In this document: one piece after another, positions 1 through 8,851 of the stretch | How positions within the stretch are numbered: position 1 is the first letter of the stretch | Layout of the letters: every line of letters starts with the position of its first letter | Assembly (NCBI GenBank): GCA_030834415.1 | Contig: JAURFH010000003.1 | Location: 1 to 44,665 of the forward strand | Length of the DNA stretch: 44,665 nt | Source: Verrucomicrobiota bacterium | GTDB taxonomy: Bacteria > Verrucomicrobiota > Verrucomicrobiia > Limisphaerales > JAEYXS01 | Direction: 5' to 3' | Translations under genes and position numbers: made by a program | The notes under the pieces: generated by a model | What the model was told of the DNA's origin: nothing | The model's database searches: none | The model's input: only the letters and a program-made list of their open reading frames with translations

Positions 1-2
1 AA

Positions 3-224
3 TATCAAGATGTCATCAGCGACGAAAGCATCGCCAAACTCTCCATCGTGGGTGTGGGTATGCGCAGCCATTCCGGTATCGCCGCGCGCATGTTCGAGAC
101 GCTCGCTACTGAAGCGGTGAACATCCAGATGATCTCAACCAGCGAGATCAAGGTCTCCGTGGTCATCGACCTCGCGAAAGGTGAAGACGCCTTGCGCGCC
201 TTGCACAAAGCCTTCATCGGCTAA
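3..224 (+). CDS. lysC: Aspartate kinase, C-terminal fragment (ACT domain)
   Basis: This is the last 73 codons of a gene that begins before the window, read in the frame starting at base 3 and ending with TAA. The peptide contains the typical end of the second ACT domain of aspartate kinase: a 'KLSIVGVGM' strand, a '[11 protein letters not shown]' helix, then '[17 protein letters not shown]'. In the family these ACT repeats bind lysine or threonine and give feedback control of the first step of aspartate-family amino-acid synthesis. Only the regulatory end is visible, so the catalytic domain and the effector cannot be judged. A strong intrinsic terminator follows about 25 bases after the stop. 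The ORF track shows only an antisense shadow here because the start lies outside. Confidence 0.9.
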   Translation, partial: YQDVISDESIAKLSIVGVGMRSHSGIAARMFETLATEAVNIQMISTSEIKVSVVIDLAKGEDALRALHKAFIG

Positions 225-249
225 GCGACATCTGTCGTCATCCTTTGAG

Positions 250-282
250 AAGGCTGGTCATCATGACCGGCCTTTTTCTTTT
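250..282 (+). terminator. Rho-independent terminator after lysC
   Basis: The sequence AAGGCTGGTCA-TCA-TGACCGGCCTT forms an 11-pair stem with one T.G pair and a 3-base loop, followed directly by a T-rich run (TTTCTTTTT). This is a textbook intrinsic terminator, placed just after the lysC stop and before the next promoter region. Confidence 0.88.
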
Positions 283-310
283 TCGTGGTCGCCCAAGCTA
301 TGCAATATAG

Positions 311-338
311 TTGAGCATGGAATACTTTCCGCTATGTT
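311..338 (+). promoter_or_regulatory. Possible sigma70-type promoter for the tandem exported pair
   Basis: TTGAGC and TATGTT are separated by 16 bases, each matching four of six consensus positions, and lie about 40 bases before the ATG at 376 and just after the lysC terminator. The position is sensible but the match is only moderate. Confidence 0.3.
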
Positions 339-375
339 ACCCGCGTCAGCTATCCGTAAAGCAAAACTTTCAGCT

Positions 376-1140
376 ATGAAATTCCGTCATCTGTTTTCCT
401 CCTTGGCCGGCGTCACTTTTCTGGCATTGGTGACTTCCGCCGCCGCCCAGTTCGCAGGCCCGGGTCGCGGCAGTGGCACCTCTCCCGCGGCAAACCCTGC
501 ACTGGCCAAAGTCTTCGGCCAGCACACCTCCTTTTCCGCCAACGCCCAGATGAAAGTGATGGATGCTTCCGGTAAAGAGACCATGAGCGGACCCATCACT
601 TACAAACTGCTGGAAGGCAACACTTATTGGAGCATGGACATGAGCCAGATGAAAAGTGACCAGCTTCCTCCGCAAGCCCTCGCAGGCATGAAACAGATGG
701 GTATGACGGAAATGGTGATGGTGAGCAAATCAGACGCGAAGACCATGTTACTCATCTACCCAGGCTTGAGTGCCTACGCAGAGGTTCCCGTCCCGAACGA
801 AATCCCCTCCAAAGAAAAGACGGATATCAAGGTCGAAGCGTTGGAAGAGGAGACGGTGAGCGGCCACAAATGCCAAAAGAACAAAGTCACCGTCACCCAC
901 GCTGGTAAGAGCCAGCTCTTTTACACTTGGGCAGCGAAGGATTTGAAAGACTTTCCTGTCCGTGTGGAATTCTCGGATGCCAACACCAAGGTCCAGATGG
1001 ATTATACTGATATCAAATTGGAAAAGCCCGATGCCAAACTTTTTGCCCCCCCCACTGGTTTCACGCGCTATCCCAATCTGCAAGCCATGATGCAAGGTGA
1101 GATGATGAAGCGCATGGGCACTCCACCTGCCCCCAAATAA
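376..1140 (+). CDS. Exported protein, DUF4412-like (first of a tandem pair)
   Basis: The track ORF starts at 181 inside lysC. I place the start at ATG 376, because that gives a clean Sec signal peptide (MKFRH, then 'LFSSLAGVTFLALVTSAAAQ') and puts the gene after the lysC terminator. The mature protein of about 230 residues is rich in Met, Lys and beta-strand-like stretches, with a 'SFSANAQMKVMDASGKE' segment, a 'MSQMKS' patch and a C-terminal 'GFTRYPNLQAMM'. This resembles the DUF4412-type exported beta-rich domain, which has no established biochemical role; the assignment is from general resemblance. It is followed 42 bases later by a divergent paralog sharing the 'V(S/D)GH-C-K' and 'Y-W-A-DL--(F/L)P' positions. 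It probably acts outside the inner membrane, but no catalytic motif is visible. Confidence 0.75.
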   Translation: MKFRHLFSSLAGVTFLALVTSAAAQFAGPGRGSGTSPAANPALAKVFGQHTSFSANAQMKVMDASGKETMSGPITYKLLEGNTYWSMDMSQMKSDQLPPQALAGMKQMGMTEMVMVSKSDAKTMLLIYPGLSAYAEVPVPNEIPSKEKTDIKVEALEEETVSGHKCQKNKVTVTHAGKSQLFYTWAAKDLKDFPVRVEFSDANTKVQMDYTDIKLEKPDAKLFAPPTGFTRYPNLQAMMQGEMMKRMGTPPAPK

Positions 1141-1182
1141 ATCCACACGTGAGCCCGGCGCTGTAGCCCGGTCTAAATACTC

Positions 1183-1968
1183 ATGCACCGGCAAACCCTC
1201 TATTGGTTGATTTTGCTCGGGGCACTGCTGATCAATCGACCAGCCAGTGCCCAGAGCGTCAACGCTCTTAGCCAGCAGGTGCCTTGGGTGGCAGCAGCCC
1301 TGTCGGAATTCTTGAGTGATTCGCGCTCCCTCGTAGCGCGCATGGAGGTGCAGCTGCCAGCTGAACCCGGCGAGAAACCCATCGCCTTGCCCTTCACCAT
1401 CGCGATGGATCAAGGTCAGATGCGCCTCGATCTACGACTGGCGGATATCGGACAGGACTTGCTGCCGTCCGAATTCTTGGCCCCCTTGAAACAAGCCGGC
1501 TGGGATCGCGTCCAGATGATTTACCACCCCCAAGCCCCCACCCGTATCGTGATTCCCGCGGAGAAGGCTTACGTGGAGTTCCCCAAATCGACCGACAGTC
1601 CATCTAAGACTGAAAACGAAGCCATGCTGAAACTGGGGCGCATGGAAAAAAAGCTCCTCAATATCGAGTCCGTAGACGGTCACCCCTGCCGAAAATATCG
1701 CCTGACCAGTAAGGAGGGTGCGCAAGTGGAAGAAGCCTATGTTTGGGAAGCCACTGATTTGAATTCGTTACCGATAAAGTTGTCCGTGAAGACGGAAGGC
1801 CAGCTTTACACTTTTCAGTTCCGGCAAGTCCGCATGGGTCGCCCTGATCCTCGTGTGTTCGGTATCCCGACCACCTATCGGAAGGCATCCAGCGCTCAGG
1901 AACTGCTTGCCGGCGTGCTACTTAAGTCGATTGGCTCGGGCCAGTCCCCTTTCTCCCTCGCGGAGTAA
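1183..1968 (+). CDS. Exported protein, paralog of the preceding gene
   Basis: A 261-residue protein with a Sec signal (MHRQTLYWLILLGALLINRPASAQ). Its second half aligns by eye with the upstream gene: 'VDGHPCRKYRLT' against 'VSGHKCQKNKVT', 'YVWEATDLNSLPIKL' against 'YTWAAKDLKDFPVRV', and a shared end with a '-LLKSIG' or '-MMKRMG' helix. The single conserved Cys lies in the middle of this block. The N-terminal halves differ strongly: here there is a 'QVPWVAAALSEFLSD' helix and no Met-rich patch. This suggests an old tandem duplication with divergence of the first half. The function is unknown; both are likely periplasmic or lipid-facing beta-rich proteins. Confidence 0.75.
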   Translation: MHRQTLYWLILLGALLINRPASAQSVNALSQQVPWVAAALSEFLSDSRSLVARMEVQLPAEPGEKPIALPFTIAMDQGQMRLDLRLADIGQDLLPSEFLAPLKQAGWDRVQMIYHPQAPTRIVIPAEKAYVEFPKSTDSPSKTENEAMLKLGRMEKKLLNIESVDGHPCRKYRLTSKEGAQVEEAYVWEATDLNSLPIKLSVKTEGQLYTFQFRQVRMGRPDPRVFGIPTTYRKASSAQELLAGVLLKSIGSGQSPFSLAE

Positions 1969-1975
1969 AAAAGAA

Positions 1976-1997
1976 CGGGCACCGCCACCGGTGCCCG
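1976..1997. terminator. Perfect 9-bp hairpin after the exported pair
   Basis: CGGGCACCG-CCAC-CGGTGCCCG is a perfect 9-pair stem with a 4-base loop, 7 bases after the stop of the preceding gene. On the + strand it lacks a T tract (C/A-rich sequence follows). On the - strand it would be followed by TTCTTTTTT. It may stop transcription or stabilise the mRNA end. Confidence 0.45.
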
Positions 1998-2210
1998 CCC
2001 AACCAACCAACCTATTTTCCAACCAAACCAACTAACGATAACTATGACGCCCTAAGTAAGGTTTTCATTCGAAGAAATAAAAAATAGTGGCCGCTCCCTC
2101 AGTTTGTCCCCTCTGTTCGCCTTTTCCAACCCGTTGTCTCTTTTTGCAATTTGCTCCCTCGCAAGATTTTCCATTCCACTACCGGTCAGCTTGGGTTAGC
2201 CTGTTAAGCA

Positions 2211-3587
2211 ATGCGTATTCAGAACCTGAATCCTGACCGAAACATTGGCGCGAGCTCGTGGTTTGTTGAGTTTGAAAACCACAACCTCTTGCTGGATGCC
2301 GGCACGCACCCCAAGTTCGAGGGCAAAGAATCCCTCCCGCTCTACAATCTTTTGCAAGGCAAGAAGTTGGATGCCATCGCCATCAGCCATTGCCACCATG
2401 ATCACGTCGGCTCCTTGCCTGTCGCTTTAAAGCACTTTCCGGACGCCCACGTGTTGATGACCGAGTTGAGCTATTTCCTCGTGGAACGCGTGCTCCACAA
2501 TTCCGTTAACGTGATGATGCGTCAGAAGGAAGAACTCGGCATCCGCGAATATCCGCTCTTCACGCACGATTACTTGGACGAGATCGCTTCCGTGTTCCAA
2601 GGCTTCAAATACAACCGCGCGATTGAGTGGGCTTCCTTCCAGAAGACCCGCTCGGGCTTCACCTCGCCGACCCTAGAATTTTACGATGCAGGTCACACGC
2701 TCGGCTCTGCTGGCGTCATGGTCCGCGGTGCCAAGGAAACCCTCTTCTTCACCGGTGACGTCTGCTTCCAAGATCAGACCATCCTCAAAGGCGCTCGCTT
2801 CGAGGATATCAAAGCCGATGTGCTCATTCTCGAGACCACGCGCGGTAACCGCGATGTCCCTGCAGGCATGACCCGAGAGACCGAGCTCAAACGCCTTGGT
2901 GAAGCAATCATTAAAGTCCAGGAACGCAAAGGCTCCGTCCTGCTCCCCACCTTTGCCCTTGGCCGCACGCAAGAGATTCTCGCTTTCCTCGCCCTCCTGA
3001 TGAAGGAAGGAAAACTCAAGCACCAGCCCATCTATATCGGTGGTTTAGGCCGCGTGTTCACCGAGATCTACGATTTAGAAGCCCACCGCGCCCATCGCAA
3101 TCACAGCAACCTGCAACTGCGCGAAACGCTCAACCTGAACGTGCTCGACCGGAAACAGATCGATAAGATGAAGAACATCGGCAGCCGCATCTATGTGGTG
3201 ACCGCCGGCATGATGAGCGAGAACACCGCCGCTCACGATCTCGCCATGCGCATGGCTGGCCAGGAAAACGACGCCATCTTCTTTGTCGGTTACGCGGACC
3301 CTGATACCCCCGGTGGCCGTATGCGCGCCGCTCCAAAAGGCGAACCGTTCTTATTCAGCCCCAGCGGCGGCGAACTGACAGTGAACTGCGAATTGGAATC
3401 TTTTGACCTGACCGCTCACGCCAATCGCGATGAACTGTTGGATTTCGTGGGTGAAGTGGAGCCACACACCGTCATCCTCGCCCACGGCGATGACGAATCC
3501 CGCGCTTGGTTCGCCCAAGCCATTAACCAACGCCACCCCAAGATCAAGGTTTTGCAGCCTAGCCCCGGTGAGGCGGTTGAAGTCTGA
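2211..3587 (+). CDS. MBL-fold beta-CASP metallo-hydrolase (RNA-processing exo/endonuclease type)
   Basis: A 458-residue cytosolic protein of the metallo-beta-lactamase/beta-CASP family, whose members cut or trim RNA with two zinc ions. The motifs are in order. 'SHCHHDH' is the HxHxDH motif at residues 60-65. 'DAGHTLGSAG' supplies the third-motif His, and 'FFTGDVCF' the bridging Asp. 'ILETTRGNRD' starts the beta-CASP insert (motif A acidic residue). 'LTAHANRDELLDF' and 'VILAHGDDESR' are the motif B and C His residues. The architecture is close to the CPSF73/YSH1-like bacterial proteins (COG1236) rather than RNase J, because there is no long C-terminal domain. The start ATG 2211 opens directly into the first beta strand. 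It stands alone after a 240-base spacer, and its RNA substrate cannot be inferred. Confidence 0.9.
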   Translation: MRIQNLNPDRNIGASSWFVEFENHNLLLDAGTHPKFEGKESLPLYNLLQGKKLDAIAISHCHHDHVGSLPVALKHFPDAHVLMTELSYFLVERVLHNSVNVMMRQKEELGIREYPLFTHDYLDEIASVFQGFKYNRAIEWASFQKTRSGFTSPTLEFYDAGHTLGSAGVMVRGAKETLFFTGDVCFQDQTILKGARFEDIKADVLILETTRGNRDVPAGMTRETELKRLGEAIIKVQERKGSVLLPTFALGRTQEILAFLALLMKEGKLKHQPIYIGGLGRVFTEIYDLEAHRAHRNHSNLQLRETLNLNVLDRKQIDKMKNIGSRIYVVTAGMMSENTAAHDLAMRMAGQENDAIFFVGYADPDTPGGRMRAAPKGEPFLFSPSGGELTVNCELESFDLTAHANRDELLDFVGEVEPHTVILAHGDDESRAWFAQAINQRHPKIKVLQPSPGEAVEV

Positions 3588-3726
3588 TTAGAGCCACCCT
3601 ACTTTTCCTATACAAACCGCCGGCCAAAAGCGGGATAGGCAATTTCTGTTGTATCCACAGCAAAAGAGTGCCTTCTAAAACTCTGAACGCTTTGGCAGAT
3701 TACGTGTCATAGTCATCAGCAATTAG

Positions 3727-4251
3727 ATGAAATCCGAGCACCATGCCAAAGACAAACCAGCGCCGAAATGGCGTTTGTGGGTCGTGCTGGCTTTGTTGGT
3801 CGCCCAGATTCCTGGCTTGATACCCCTAGTATGCGCTAGTGTTGCTTGGATTGATGGTGAGCATCGGGTGGAACTTGATTCAGGCAGTGAAGGTTACCAA
3901 CTCGTATTGCACCATGATGCCAATGCTGCTCCTGGCTCAGAGTATTATTATCGGCACCAGCATTGCTTGCTGAGCCGTGCTTTGGTGGCCTTGGCCAATC
4001 CGGACTCCTCCAATACACCCGATCATATCCTGTCTTTTCAGAGTGGTTCCCAAACCGAAAACCTCAGCCAGCTAAAGCTGCTGCCAGAAACCAGCTTGGC
4101 AGCACTGCTGCCGGAGATGGTTTTAGTCGGTGAAGTGGCTCTGGGTGACGAAGCCAAAGCATTGGTCCGCTCGCAACCTCCCTGCTTTAGTCGGCCGCCG
4201 CCCTCAGCTGCCGCCACCGCTTTCATCGGTCAAACGGTTCTCTTGATCTGA
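3727..4251 (+). CDS. Small membrane-anchored or exported protein heading the metal-efflux locus
   Basis: A 174-residue protein not matched to a firm family. Residues 16-38 form one hydrophobic segment (WRLWVVLALLVAQIPGLIPLVC) that could be a signal peptide or anchor. After it come His and Cys residues suited to metal contact: 'VLHHDANA', 'YYYRHQHCLL' and a late 'PPCFSRPPP', with a short hydrophobic end 'TVLLI'. It lies 134 bases before the TolC/CzcC-like gene on the same strand. Small His/Cys-containing exported proteins are often found beside heavy-metal RND genes, so a periplasmic metal-binding accessory role is a reasonable inference, not a demonstrated one. It is far too short, and has the wrong look, to be the missing membrane-fusion protein. 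Confidence 0.7.
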   Translation: MKSEHHAKDKPAPKWRLWVVLALLVAQIPGLIPLVCASVAWIDGEHRVELDSGSEGYQLVLHHDANAAPGSEYYYRHQHCLLSRALVALANPDSSNTPDHILSFQSGSQTENLSQLKLLPETSLAALLPEMVLVGEVALGDEAKALVRSQPPCFSRPPPSAAATAFIGQTVLLI

Positions 4252-4385
4252 TTCCCCTCCGCTTCTCTACCAGCCGGACAGGCATGGTGTTAGCGGGCCC
4301 TCATGTCTTCCGGCTTCCTGTTCCTCAGGTGAATCCCTCGCGATTCCCAGCTCCGCAAAAAACTTGAACCATTTCGTTTGCCGGT

Positions 4386-5678
4386 ATGAAAAAACTTTTA
4401 TTGCCACTACTTGGAATCTGCCTGTCCGGGCTGTGTCTCCCCGCCGTTTTTGCAGAGGCTCCGACCACTTCCATCACCACCCTCATCACGGAAGCGGTGA
4501 AAGACAATCCTGAGATCCAATACTACCAAGCAGGGATAACCTCCGCCCAGGCTGGTCTGAAATCAGCCACTCAACTTGCCCAGCCGGAACTGAACGCCGA
4601 ATTGGGCTATAAACACTCTCGCGATAACACCGGCATAAGCGGTGATGGCGTCGCCTGGTCTGTCTCGGTGATGCAAACCTTTGAATGGCCTGGTCGCATG
4701 GGACTGCGCAAAGCCATTGCCAACTACGACATCACTCTCGCCGAACTGGGGCTGGCACAATTCCGCTCCGAACTCGCCAACCGGGTACGCCTGACCGCCT
4801 GGAATCTCTGGGCCGCCCGTCAAAAACTCGATACCGCCCGTACCGTTCAGCAACGTTTCAGCGACCTTCGCGATGTCTTGATCCAACGAGATCCCGCCGG
4901 CATCACCCCCGCCTTGGAACTCCGCGTGATCGAGGCCACCGAACTGATGCTGCGCAAGCGCGTCACCGATGCGGAAGTCACGTTACATTCCCTGCGCACA
5001 GAACTGAACCTGCTCCGGGGCAAACCGGCCGCTGAAGAGATCGCCATCGAAAACGCCGCGGTAGCCTTGCAGACATTGCCACCGCTGGGTGATCTCCTCG
5101 CTCAGGCACGTACCAATAATTTTGAGCTCCTGCTCAAACGCGCCGAACTGGTTCAACAAGGCTTCAAAGTCGATTTGGCCCGCAATGAACGCTACCCGGC
5201 CGTTTCCTTCGGCCCGGTCATGTCCGAGGAACATTCACTGGGTCGCGACCGCATCATCGGCATCGGTCTCACCATGCCGCTGCCCATCTGGCGACGTAAC
5301 GCCGCCAATGTGGACGCTGCCACCGCCCGACGCACCCAGGCAGAGGCCCTGCTGAATGTCACTGTCAGGGATATCGAGCAACGCTTGACGCGTTACTCCC
5401 AATCCTACGCGGCCAGATACGCCGAGATACATCTCTGGGCCGAGAACTCCATCACCGAGTTCGAGAAAGCTGCCGCGCAAGCGGACCGCCATTACCAGCT
5501 CGGAGCCGTCCCGGTCACGACCTATGTAGAGTTGCAGAAACAATACGTAGATGCAGTGGATTCCCTCTTGGACCTACAAGCTGAAGCGATGCAATCCGCC
5601 AGCGAACTGGAACGCGTGACCGGAGCCGAACTCCATCTGGTCAGCATCAAGTCCCCCGTGTCATCAACTCGCAAATAA
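4386..5678 (+). CDS. Outer-membrane efflux protein, TolC/CzcC family
   Basis: A 430-residue protein with a Sec signal (MKKLLLPLLGICLSGLCLPAVFAEA). Two similar halves of long amphipathic helices follow, as in TolC trimers: 'EAVKDNPEIQYYQAGITSAQAG' opens the first repeat and 'LLAQARTNNFELLLKRAELVQQG' the second. 'YTRY'-like helical stretches and a final 'YVELQKQYVDAVDSLLDLQAEA' helix complete the coiled barrel. In the family this is the outer-membrane duct that connects to an RND pump through an adaptor protein. It ends 9 bases before the pump gene, so the two are almost certainly cotranscribed. Length and repeat structure fit CzcC/CusC-type factors. No lipobox Cys is seen, so it is probably not a lipoprotein. 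Confidence 0.9.
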   Translation: MKKLLLPLLGICLSGLCLPAVFAEAPTTSITTLITEAVKDNPEIQYYQAGITSAQAGLKSATQLAQPELNAELGYKHSRDNTGISGDGVAWSVSVMQTFEWPGRMGLRKAIANYDITLAELGLAQFRSELANRVRLTAWNLWAARQKLDTARTVQQRFSDLRDVLIQRDPAGITPALELRVIEATELMLRKRVTDAEVTLHSLRTELNLLRGKPAAEEIAIENAAVALQTLPPLGDLLAQARTNNFELLLKRAELVQQGFKVDLARNERYPAVSFGPVMSEEHSLGRDRIIGIGLTMPLPIWRRNAANVDAATARRTQAEALLNVTVRDIEQRLTRYSQSYAARYAEIHLWAENSITEFEKAAAQADRHYQLGAVPVTTYVELQKQYVDAVDSLLDLQAEAMQSASELERVTGAELHLVSIKSPVSSTRK

Positions 5679-5687
5679 GGGAAGACC

Positions 5688-8600
5688 ATGATCGATCGCA
5701 TCCTAGAGTTTTCCCTGCGCCAGCGCGTTTTCGTGCTGCTGGCCACCGCAACATTGCTGGGCGTGGGCATCTACTATGCCCGCGAACTGCCCATCGACGC
5801 CGTACCGGACATCACCAGCCCACAAGTACAGGTCAACACGGAGGTAGATGTATTGGCTCCAGAGGAAGCGGAGAATCTGGTCACCCGGGTCATCGAGCAG
5901 GAACTGGCCGGTCTCCCGGGCGTCACTGATCTGCGTTCGCTGACCAAATACGGACTCTCCCAAGTGACTCTCCAGTTTGAAGATGGTGAGGATATCTACC
6001 GCAGCCGCCAGCTGGTTGCCGAGCGCCTGCAAAATATCCGCCAGCAACTCCCCGCTGGTGCCGAGCCACGGCTGGCGCCGATCAGCACCGGTTTGGGCGA
6101 GATCTTCTATTACACCCTGTCGTGGCAAAAGGGTGCCACCAACCGGCCTCCTGATGAATCCGAGTCCTTGATGCAGCTTTTCGAGGCCCAAGAATACGTG
6201 GCCAAGCCATTCCTGCGCAGCACACCGGGCGTCGCGGAAGTGAACGCCATCGGCGGTCTGGTCAGGCAGTACATCATTGAGCCTGATCCGGAGAAACTTT
6301 TCGCCGCCAACGTCACCTTTGAAGAACTGGCTGAGACCATCAGCCGAAATACCTCCAACGGTGGCGGTGGGATCATCAATCAAGACGGACGCAAGATGAT
6401 CGTCCGCTCCGTGAGCAAGGCCCAGACAGGTGAAGAGCTGGGCGCCCTGCCTGTGAAATTCGCTGGCGGTGTCCGTCCGGTTCTCGTCAAAGACCTGGCC
6501 GCAATACGCATCGGCGCCGCTCCGCGGATGGGTGCCGCCACCTCAAATGGCGAAGAAGCCGTCATCGGCTCGGTGATGATGCTCGCGGGCGAGAACAGCC
6601 GCGTGATCGCCCACCGCGTTCAACAACGTTTACAAACCCTGATCGAACGCCTGCCGCAAGGCATCACCGCCGAAGTGCAGTACGACCGCTCCGATCTCGT
6701 GGACCGCACGGTCGCCACAGTGAAGAAGAACCTGTTTGAGGGCGCCATCTTCGTCGTCGTGGTCCTCCTGTTGCTCTTGGGCAATGTTCGCGCGGCTCTC
6801 ATTGTCGCCGCCGCCATCCCGTTGAGTTTCCTCTGCGCCATCATCGGCATGAACCGCCTCGGCATCTCCGGCAATCTCATGAGTCTGGGTGCAGTGGACT
6901 TCGGTCTGATCATCGATGGTGCCGTGGTGATCGTGGAGAACATCGTCCGTCAGATGGCCCATCGACAGCAGCACTTGGGTCGCGCCCTCACTCATGAGGA
7001 ACGCATGCACACCGTCCTTTCGGCCAGCAAGCAGGTCGCCAGCCCCATGTTCTTCGGCGTCATCATCATCACCATTGTCTACGTGCCCATCCTCGCACTC
7101 ACCGGTGTCGAAGGTAAGATGTTCAAGCCCATGGCCGTCACGGTCATGCTCGCACTCGGTGGAGCGTTAGTCTTGGCGCTCACCCTGATGCCAGCGCTCT
7201 GCTCGTTTCTGCTGCGCGGCAAAGTAAGCGAGAGTGAGAATTTCCTGCTCCGCTTCGCCAAGCGCGTTTACGAGCCCACCTTGAACTGGGTGCTGCGGTG
7301 GCGCTGGCTGGTGTTCGGTGGTGCTTTGGCTCTGTTCCTATTTTCCGTGAACATCTTCAACCGTCTGGGTGCAGAGTTCTCGCCCAAACTCGACGAAGGT
7401 GCGACGACCATGATGCTCTACCGTCCCGTGGGGCAAAGTCTGGAAGCCTCCCTCGCCGCTCAAAAGCAGATCGATCATCTCATCCTGGAAAAATATCCAG
7501 AGGTATCCCGCGTGTTCTCCCGTATCGGCACCGCAGAGGTTGCGACCGACCCGATGGCTCCTAACGAAGCGGATTTCTACGTCTTCTACCATCCCACCAA
7601 AGAGTGGCAGCCGCGCAATGGCCGCGTTCCCACCAAACCCGAGCTGGCTGATATGATCGGCGAGACCATCAAGCAAGGCGCTTTTGAGTGCGATGTCATG
7701 GTCGCCCAGCCGATTGAGATGCGGTTCAACGAGATGTTGGAAGGCATTCGCGCCGATCTCGCCGTCAAAGTGTTCGGGCCAGATTTCGATGTACTCGAGA
7801 AAACCGCCGCCGAGATGAAGACCGTGCTCGAAGGTCTGCCCGGCGCTACCAGCGTGGAGTTTGAGACCGAAGGTCGCCCACCCATCCTTACTCTAGCAGT
7901 AAAACGGGATGAACTGGCCCGGCGCGGCATCAATAGTGACGCCGTGAACGCCGCCCTTGCGACTGCGGTTGCCGGCCAACCGGTCGGCACTCTTCAGCAT
8001 GGTTTGCGGATCCATGATGTCATCGTCCGTTTGCCCGGCGAATTGCGCGAACGAGTGGACCGCATCAAGGAACTTCCCGTCAGGGTGGGAGAATACGGTC
8101 TCTTGAAACTGGGCGATCTCGTCCAGTTCGAGACGATTGAAGCCGTGGAACCCATCCGCCGTGATGATGCCAAACGTCGTGCCGCTCTGATGGTCAATCT
8201 GCGCACCAAGGATATTGAAGGCTGGGTGCGCGATGCCCGCCGCCTCGTGAAGGAAAAGATCACCGTGCCAGATGGATACACCATCGAGTTCGGCGGCCAG
8301 TTTCAACGACTGGAAGCAGCTCGCGCCCGCCTCATGATTGTAGTCCCGGCTGCTCTCACCTTGATCTTCATCCTGATCTTCATGGCCTTCGGCAGTATCC
8401 GCCAAGCCGCCATCGTTTACACTGCTATCCCGCTAGCACTGACTGGCGGCATCTTTGCCTTGTGGTTTCGGGATATGCCCTTCAGCATCACTGCCGCCAT
8501 TGGTTTTATCGCCTTGAGCGGTGTCGCCGTTCTCAATGGTGTCGTTCTGGTCAGTTATTTTAATGAACTGCGCGAACAAACCAGTGATGACGTGAGGACT

Positions 8601-8840
8601 TCCGTGATTGAAGGATCACTGACCCGCCTACGTCCGGTCTTGATGACGGCGATGGTGGCCGCCTTGGGCTTCTTCCCCATGGCCATCAGCACCGGTGCAG
8701 GCGCCGAGGTCCAGCAACCGCTCGCGACCGTCGTCATCGGCGGCATTATCAGCAGCACCTTCCTCACCCTGATCGTCCTCCCCGCCCTTTATTGGACCGT
8801 GGAGCGTGAAAAAAACGCCCCCACCTCCACCAAGAACTAA
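5688..8840 (+). CDS. Heavy-metal RND efflux pump, CzcA type
   Basis: A 1050-residue inner-membrane proton-driven efflux pump. The layout is TM1 near residues 13-30, a large periplasmic loop, TM2-7 from about 340, a second loop, and TM8-12 near 870-1040. The TM4 signature 'DFGLIIDGAVVIVEN' gives D404, D410 and E417, the carboxylates typical of the HME-RND group that exports Co, Zn, Cd or Ni (CzcA-like), rather than the CusA pattern for Cu/Ag. A Shine-Dalgarno-like AAGGGA lies before the ATG. The gene follows the CzcC-like gene by 9 bases, and the next gene starts 11 bases after its stop. No CzcB/CusB adaptor gene is present, which is unusual for this operon type. The metal itself cannot be fixed from sequence reading. 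Confidence 0.93.
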   Translation: MIDRILEFSLRQRVFVLLATATLLGVGIYYARELPIDAVPDITSPQVQVNTEVDVLAPEEAENLVTRVIEQELAGLPGVTDLRSLTKYGLSQVTLQFEDGEDIYRSRQLVAERLQNIRQQLPAGAEPRLAPISTGLGEIFYYTLSWQKGATNRPPDESESLMQLFEAQEYVAKPFLRSTPGVAEVNAIGGLVRQYIIEPDPEKLFAANVTFEELAETISRNTSNGGGGIINQDGRKMIVRSVSKAQTGEELGALPVKFAGGVRPVLVKDLAAIRIGAAPRMGAATSNGEEAVIGSVMMLAGENSRVIAHRVQQRLQTLIERLPQGITAEVQYDRSDLVDRTVATVKKNLFEGAIFVVVVLLLLLGNVRAALIVAAAIPLSFLCAIIGMNRLGISGNLMSLGAVDFGLIIDGAVVIVENIVRQMAHRQQHLGRALTHEERMHTVLSASKQVASPMFFGVIIITIVYVPILALTGVEGKMFKPMAVTVMLALGGALVLALTLMPALCSFLLRGKVSESENFLLRFAKRVYEPTLNWVLRWRWLVFGGALALFLFSVNIFNRLGAEFSPKLDEGATTMMLYRPVGQSLEASLAAQKQIDHLILEKYPEVSRVFSRIGTAEVATDPMAPNEADFYVFYHPTKEWQPRNGRVPTKPELADMIGETIKQGAFECDVMVAQPIEMRFNEMLEGIRADLAVKVFGPDFDVLEKTAAEMKTVLEGLPGATSVEFETEGRPPILTLAVKRDELARRGINSDAVNAALATAVAGQPVGTLQHGLRIHDVIVRLPGELRERVDRIKELPVRVGEYGLLKLGDLVQFETIEAVEPIRRDDAKRRAALMVNLRTKDIEGWVRDARRLVKEKITVPDGYTIEFGGQFQRLEAARARLMIVVPAALTLIFILIFMAFGSIRQAAIVYTAIPLALTGGIFALWFRDMPFSITAAIGFIALSGVAVLNGVVLVSYFNELREQTSDDVRTSVIEGSLTRLRPVLMTAMVAALGFFPMAISTGAGAEVQQPLATVVIGGIISSTFLTLIVLPALYWTVEREKNAPTSTKN

Positions 8841-8851
8841 GTATTACCATA

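Noticed and set aside
181-375. The upstream part of the ORF that begins inside lysC
   Set aside because: It crosses the lysC stop and the intrinsic terminator, and the internal ATG 376 gives a proper signal peptide.
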